From Alicyclobacillus sp. (GTDB lineage Bacteria > Bacillota > Bacilli > Alicyclobacillales > Alicyclobacillaceae): a stretch of 64,000 bases of DNA. This document shows positions 60,953 through 64,000 of this stretch, one piece after another. Both the position numbers and the translations under genes were made by a program. The stretch covers positions 1 through 64,000 of the forward strand of contig JAIMAY010000008.1 of the NCBI GenBank assembly GCA_023511725.1, read 5' to 3'. Positions within the stretch are counted from its first letter, which is position 1; the number at the start of each line of letters is the position of its first letter. The notes below the pieces were generated by a model. The model was not told the DNA's origin, made no database searches, and was given only the letters and a program-made list of their open reading frames with translations.

Positions 60953-61061
60953 CCCCGCAGTATCGGTAGTAGCCAGTATGGACCGAACTGCGGAGGAACA
61001 AACGCCGGCGAGCACAGAGGAAGCCGTCGCCCAAGGGCCCACCGCCCTTGGGCGGGGTATT

Positions 61062-63551
61062 CTAGGCGCCGCGCCGCCGGGCCTGCTCGCCGCGGCGCAG
61101 CCCCACGACGCCCGGCACGGATATCACCGCCCATTCCGGCTGATGGCGACGAATGCGCGCCACCAGCACCGTCATATCATCCTGGATCTGGCCGTCGCCG
61201 ACGCGCACCGCCGCTTCGAGCAGGGTGTCGGCGATACCCTGCGGGTCCTCCGTCTCCAGCTGTTCAATCTGCGAACGCAACCACTCCTCCCGGTCATAGA
61301 CATGCATGGCGGCGTCGTAGACACCGTCCGATACAAGGATCAAGAGATCCCCGTCGCGCAGCGATTCCTCGATGGTCTGGACCTCGATGTCCTGAAGGAT
61401 ACCGATAGGCACCCCGGCGCCTGCGATGGTGCGCACCGTCTTGCCCCGCTTGATAAAGCTCGGCGCAGAGCCAATCTTCAGAAATTCGGTGCGCGCCGTG
61501 TACAGGTCGATGAGGGCGAGATCGAGCGTGGTGAACGACTCCTCCCGCGACCTGAGCAGCAGCGTGGAATTGACGGTGCGCACGGCCAGTTGCTCATCGA
61601 ATCCGGCGGCGAGCAGCTTCTTCAACAGCTCGATGGCCGCCTTCGATTGGCGTCGCGCCTGCTCGCCGTTGCCCATGCCGTCGCTGACGGCGATGGCGAA
61701 GCGGCCGTTGCCGAGATCGACCGCGGTGTGCGAATCGCCCGAGACCATGCGACCGCCACGGGCGACGCTGGCCACGGCGGTGTCCACGTCGAACTCGTGC
61801 GCGGAGGTGAACACGGTCGTACACGGGCCGGAATCGCCGCCGTTCAAGCGCGAGACGCGGATGTGCTCGCCAATCACGCCCGACAACAGCGGCGCAATCA
61901 CCCGCTCCGACGCCTCCGCCGCACCGGCCGCAGGCTGCACCACCTCAATCTCCACCTTGCCGGGGTCCAGACTCACGATGTGCACGTGGTCCACGTACAA
62001 CCCGAGCTGCTCCATCGCGGCCATGATCCGCTCCTCCCACTCCAGCGAATGGCGCCTGTCGCGCTCAATCTCAGCGGCAATCCCGCGGATCACGTGCGCC
62101 ACCCCGGAAAGCTGCGCCGCCACCAGCGTCTTCTGCTCATGCATCTTCTCCAACCATTTGGCGTCGCGCTGCGTGATCTCCAGATTGCGCCGGAGCACAG
62201 CCATCAGCGGATCAAGGCGGATGCAGCGCTCGCGCAGATCCGGGCTGGCGCCGGTCCCCGGCCCGGGCCGTGCCTCGAGCTTGGCGAGCGTGTTGGTCAT
62301 CGCGTTGTAGGTCGCAATGCCCTCCTGCTCCCAGCAGCGCTTGCGGCGAGCGCAACCCGCACAGACGCTGCGCGCCGCCGACCCTATCATCTGATCCAGC
62401 AGTTGCTGCGATGTGTGCAGCGGATTGTCGCCCGTGTCGGCGAAGGTCGCGGCCAGCTCATCGAAGACCTGGCTCATCTGCTCCATCTTTCCGGTGAGCA
62501 GTTGCTGGATACGCCGCACTCTATCTTGTTCCGACCGCCGGTGTTCCGCCGTCCCCGGCACCAGCAGCGCAATCTGATGGCGCAGCGAAGATGGTGTCAC
62601 CCACAACAGCGCGGTCGCCATCCCCGCAGCCGCCAGCGCGTAGAACAGGCTGCCCCAGTCCTGGCTGACGCTCAGCGTCAGCACCCCGAGGGCGAGCAGG
62701 AAGACGAGGCCCGTCAGCCATCGGCCCGCTTGTCGCATCACACCGGCCATCAGTCCCGCGAAGGCCAGGATGGCCACGCCGGCCAAGCCCTCGGCGTGGC
62801 TCAGCAGCGCCAGCACGCCAATCACAACCGCAGCCGCCGTGCCCGCCCCCACACCGCCGGCAAACGCTATCAGCAGCACGATGTAGTCCATCGCCGCCTG
62901 GCCAATCGACACGCCGTTCACCGCGAGCCCCGAGAGGCCCGACAGCACGGAGCCGAGCAGGATGGTGAAGCTGACCAGCTGCTCCTGGCGCATCGTGTAG
63001 AGGCCGGATCGGCCTGCGAGAAGCGGCAGGCACTGCAGGAAGATGAGCGAAAGGATCACGACCAGGGCGCCCTCCGCCGCGGCCAACAGCACGTCGTACC
63101 GCGTCCACACCGTACCGACGGCCAGCAGCCGGACCGCCAATCCGACTGCGCCGGCTATGAACGGCACCCAGTGCAGGTCCGGCGTCCGCCGCCGGAACAG
63201 GGCCTGCCGCAACGCCGCGTACAGCACGACTTCCACGCCAATGACGCCCGCCCCGTGCCAACCACCGGCCGTCAGTGCACCGGCGATGGCCAGCCACGCC
63301 GGCCAGCTCTTGCGCAGTCCTACCACCTCGCGCAAGACGGCGAAGTAGGCAAGCGCAAACGGCGTCACCGCATGCTCAATGTTGGCTCGCCCGAGCAAGA
63401 ATCCGAACACACTCAAAAGACCCACGCGCAGCCACAGATGCTGCGCCACCGTGCGCTGCACCTTGTCCGGCAGTCGCAGACGCGTCCACCTGCGCCCGCC
63501 CTGCATGGTCCAGGCATCTCCGACCGCGTGTTGCGTCGCTTGACGACCCAT
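61062..63551 (-). CDS. spoIIE: Stage II sporulation protein E (SpoIIE phosphatase)
   Basis: SpoIIE is the polar-septum PP2C phosphatase that activates sigma-F in the forespore. The 829-residue protein has about ten N-terminal membrane helices (about 40-320), a middle FtsZ-binding/dimer region with the Cys cluster CAGCARRKRCW, and a C-terminal PP2C domain (about 590-800; SGDSHTAVDLGNGRFAIAVSDGMGNGEQARR, DGDLLILVSDGVYDAA, DDMTVLVARI). ATG at 63551 has GGAGG seven bases upstream. It is the first gene of spoIIE-yabS-yabT and is divergent from comEB. Confidence 0.96.
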   Translation of the reverse strand: MGRQATQHAVGDAWTMQGGRRWTRLRLPDKVQRTVAQHLWLRVGLLSVFGFLLGRANIEHAVTPFALAYFAVLREVVGLRKSWPAWLAIAGALTAGGWHGAGVIGVEVVLYAALRQALFRRRTPDLHWVPFIAGAVGLAVRLLAVGTVWTRYDVLLAAAEGALVVILSLIFLQCLPLLAGRSGLYTMRQEQLVSFTILLGSVLSGLSGLAVNGVSIGQAAMDYIVLLIAFAGGVGAGTAAAVVIGVLALLSHAEGLAGVAILAFAGLMAGVMRQAGRWLTGLVFLLALGVLTLSVSQDWGSLFYALAAAGMATALLWVTPSSLRHQIALLVPGTAEHRRSEQDRVRRIQQLLTGKMEQMSQVFDELAATFADTGDNPLHTSQQLLDQMIGSAARSVCAGCARRKRCWEQEGIATYNAMTNTLAKLEARPGPGTGASPDLRERCIRLDPLMAVLRRNLEITQRDAKWLEKMHEQKTLVAAQLSGVAHVIRGIAAEIERDRRHSLEWEERIMAAMEQLGLYVDHVHIVSLDPGKVEIEVVQPAAGAAEASERVIAPLLSGVIGEHIRVSRLNGGDSGPCTTVFTSAHEFDVDTAVASVARGGRMVSGDSHTAVDLGNGRFAIAVSDGMGNGEQARRQSKAAIELLKKLLAAGFDEQLAVRTVNSTLLLRSREESFTTLDLALIDLYTARTEFLKIGSAPSFIKRGKTVRTIAGAGVPIGILQDIEVQTIEESLRDGDLLILVSDGVYDAAMHVYDREEWLRSQIEQLETEDPQGIADTLLEAAVRVGDGQIQDDMTVLVARIRRHQPEWAVISVPGVVGLRRGEQARRRGA

Positions 63552-63600
63552 CCTGATCCCTCCGCCTCATCATGGCCGTTCCTCGGCTTTTGGTAGCGCC

Positions 63601-63648
63601 ATTATACGGACAGGCCGGGGAAAGATTGTGTCAAACGGCGGTGTCGAA
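63601..63648 (-). promoter_or_regulatory. spoIIE promoter with long spacer and Spo0A boxes
   Basis: Minus-strand TTGACA (63634-63629) and TATAAT (63606-63601) are both perfect but 22 bases apart, the type of spacing seen in Spo0A-activated spoIIG and spoIIE promoters. TGTCGAA at 63642-63648 (plus strand) is a perfect 0A box eight bases upstream of the -35, and TGTCAAA overlaps the -35. This indicates activation by phosphorylated Spo0A. Confidence 0.8.
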
Positions 63649-63716
63649 CCAGAGAAGTTTCCGACAGCATTCCCGGGCATACGCGGTGCGGCCATCGTCC
63701 TGCGCGGACGAGCCGG

Positions 63717-63741
63717 TATAATGGGGAGAAAATGTGTCGAA
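63717..63741 (+). promoter_or_regulatory. comEB -10 box and 0A box
   Basis: TATAAT at 63717-63722 lies 33 bp before the comEB ATG, without a clear -35. A perfect 0A box TGTCGAA follows at 63735-63741 in the leader, where bound Spo0A would probably repress. Confidence 0.5.
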
Positions 63742-63754
63742 TGGGGAGACGAGG

Positions 63755-64000
63755 ATGCACGAGAGCGACAGGATTCCGCGCAGAATGACGTGGGATGAGT
63801 TCTTTGCATCGCAGAGCCGGGTGATGGCCATGCGCTCCACGTGCCCGCGGCTGGCGGTGGGTTGCGTCATTGTGCGGGACAAGCGCATCATCGCCGCCGG
63901 TTACAACGGTTCCATCAGCGGCGACGAGCACTGCACCGACGTCGGCTGCCTGATGGTCGATGGCCATTGCATCCGCGCCATTCACGCGGAGCAGAACGCG
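63755..64000 (+). CDS. comEB: ComE operon protein 2 / dCMP deaminase (N-terminal part)
   Basis: The first 82 residues of a dCMP/cytidine deaminase family enzyme, truncated by the window edge. MTWDEFFASQSRVMAMRSTCPRLAVGCVIVRDKRIIAAGYNG is the family start, and IRAIHAEQNA contains the catalytic His-Ala-Glu. The PCxxC zinc ligands lie outside. ATG at 63755 has GGGGAG six bases upstream. In B. subtilis comEB follows comEA; here it is divergent from spoIIE. Confidence 0.92.
   Translation, partial: MHESDRIPRRMTWDEFFASQSRVMAMRSTCPRLAVGCVIVRDKRIIAAGYNGSISGDEHCTDVGCLMVDGHCIRAIHAEQNA

Noticed and set aside
60420-63596. Very long antisense open frame (over 1000 codons) opposite spoIIE, yabS
   Set aside because: It is an artefact of high GC; it has no ribosome site, Arg/His-rich composition and covers clear SpoIIE homology on the other strand.

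Overview
The window is high-GC DNA from an endospore-forming, naturally competent Bacillota, probably an Alicyclobacillaceae or Kyrpidia-type lineage of Bacillales. The evidence is gene content: SpoIIE, YabS and YabT in B. subtilis order; a run matching acpS-ydcC-alr-ndoAI-ndoA; a ComK-type regulator and ComEB; a CIRCE-controlled groESL; PerR with ahpCF; and GGAGG ribosome sites with many GTG or TTG starts and ATGA/GTGA overlaps. No rRNA, tRNA, phage, insertion sequence or CRISPR array was seen. The genus call is inference.

Layout. 0-0.8 kb: groES and the 5' end of groEL with a CIRCE operator. 0.8-5.6 kb: one coupled operon of a PAP2 phosphatase, 5-formyl-THF cyclo-ligase, mobA, a MoeA-like gene, mobB, tatA and tatC. 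5.68-5.80 kb: an intergenic cluster of DnaA boxes. 5.8-9.7 kb: thiL-tsaE-tsaB-rimI-tsaD (t6A modification). 9.8-13.2 kb: DedA, a DUF1659/DUF2922 pair and a sporulation-type histidine kinase. 13.3-20.5 kb: a glutamine-amidotransferase-like hydrolase, adenosylhomocysteinase, the EndoA toxin-antitoxin pair, alr, a YdcC-like lipoprotein, nnrD and acpS. 20.5-25.8 kb: membrane and PII-like proteins, methionine aminopeptidase, an MbfA-like ferritin/VIT transporter, a SelW-family gene with an in-frame UGA, and a Toprim protein. 25.8-33.2 kb: thrCB, mmsA beside a broken aminotransferase, small glycine-rich and tiny membrane proteins, a hydrolase relic, panC. 33.2-36.7 kb: an EfeU/FTR1 iron permease, an N-x-T-rich lipoprotein and a GH130 enzyme. 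36.9-42.6 kb: lutABC, ahpCF and perR. 42.7-49.2 kb: amino-acid binding protein, aminotransferase, EamA exporter and two M20 hydrolases. 49.2-53.1 kb: tandem repeats, then an acetoin/2-oxoacid dehydrogenase E1a-E1b-E2 operon. 53.4-57.5 kb: coiled-coil and HTH proteins, galU, an LCP ligase, a YigZ protein. 57.5-64 kb: comK, a sigma factor, yabT, yabS, spoIIE and the start of comEB.

The genes form four groups: protein quality and export (GroES/EL, Tat with Mo-cofactor maturation); tRNA and cofactor housekeeping (Tsa, ThiL, AcpS, Nnr, PanC); redox and metal handling (AhpCF/PerR, EfeU, MbfA, SelW); and stationary-phase development (kinase, YdcC, SpoIIE/YabS/YabT, ComK, sigma factor). The most notable finding is the SelW-like gene: the strong ribosome site and ATG lie upstream of a UGA that falls exactly on the family's redox CxxU position, and a short hairpin follows the UGA. 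Others are five DnaA-box-like sites in near helical register, a CTG start for ahpF, a 14-bp hairpin burying a lipoprotein ribosome site, nested inverted repeats, and a 52-bp minisatellite.
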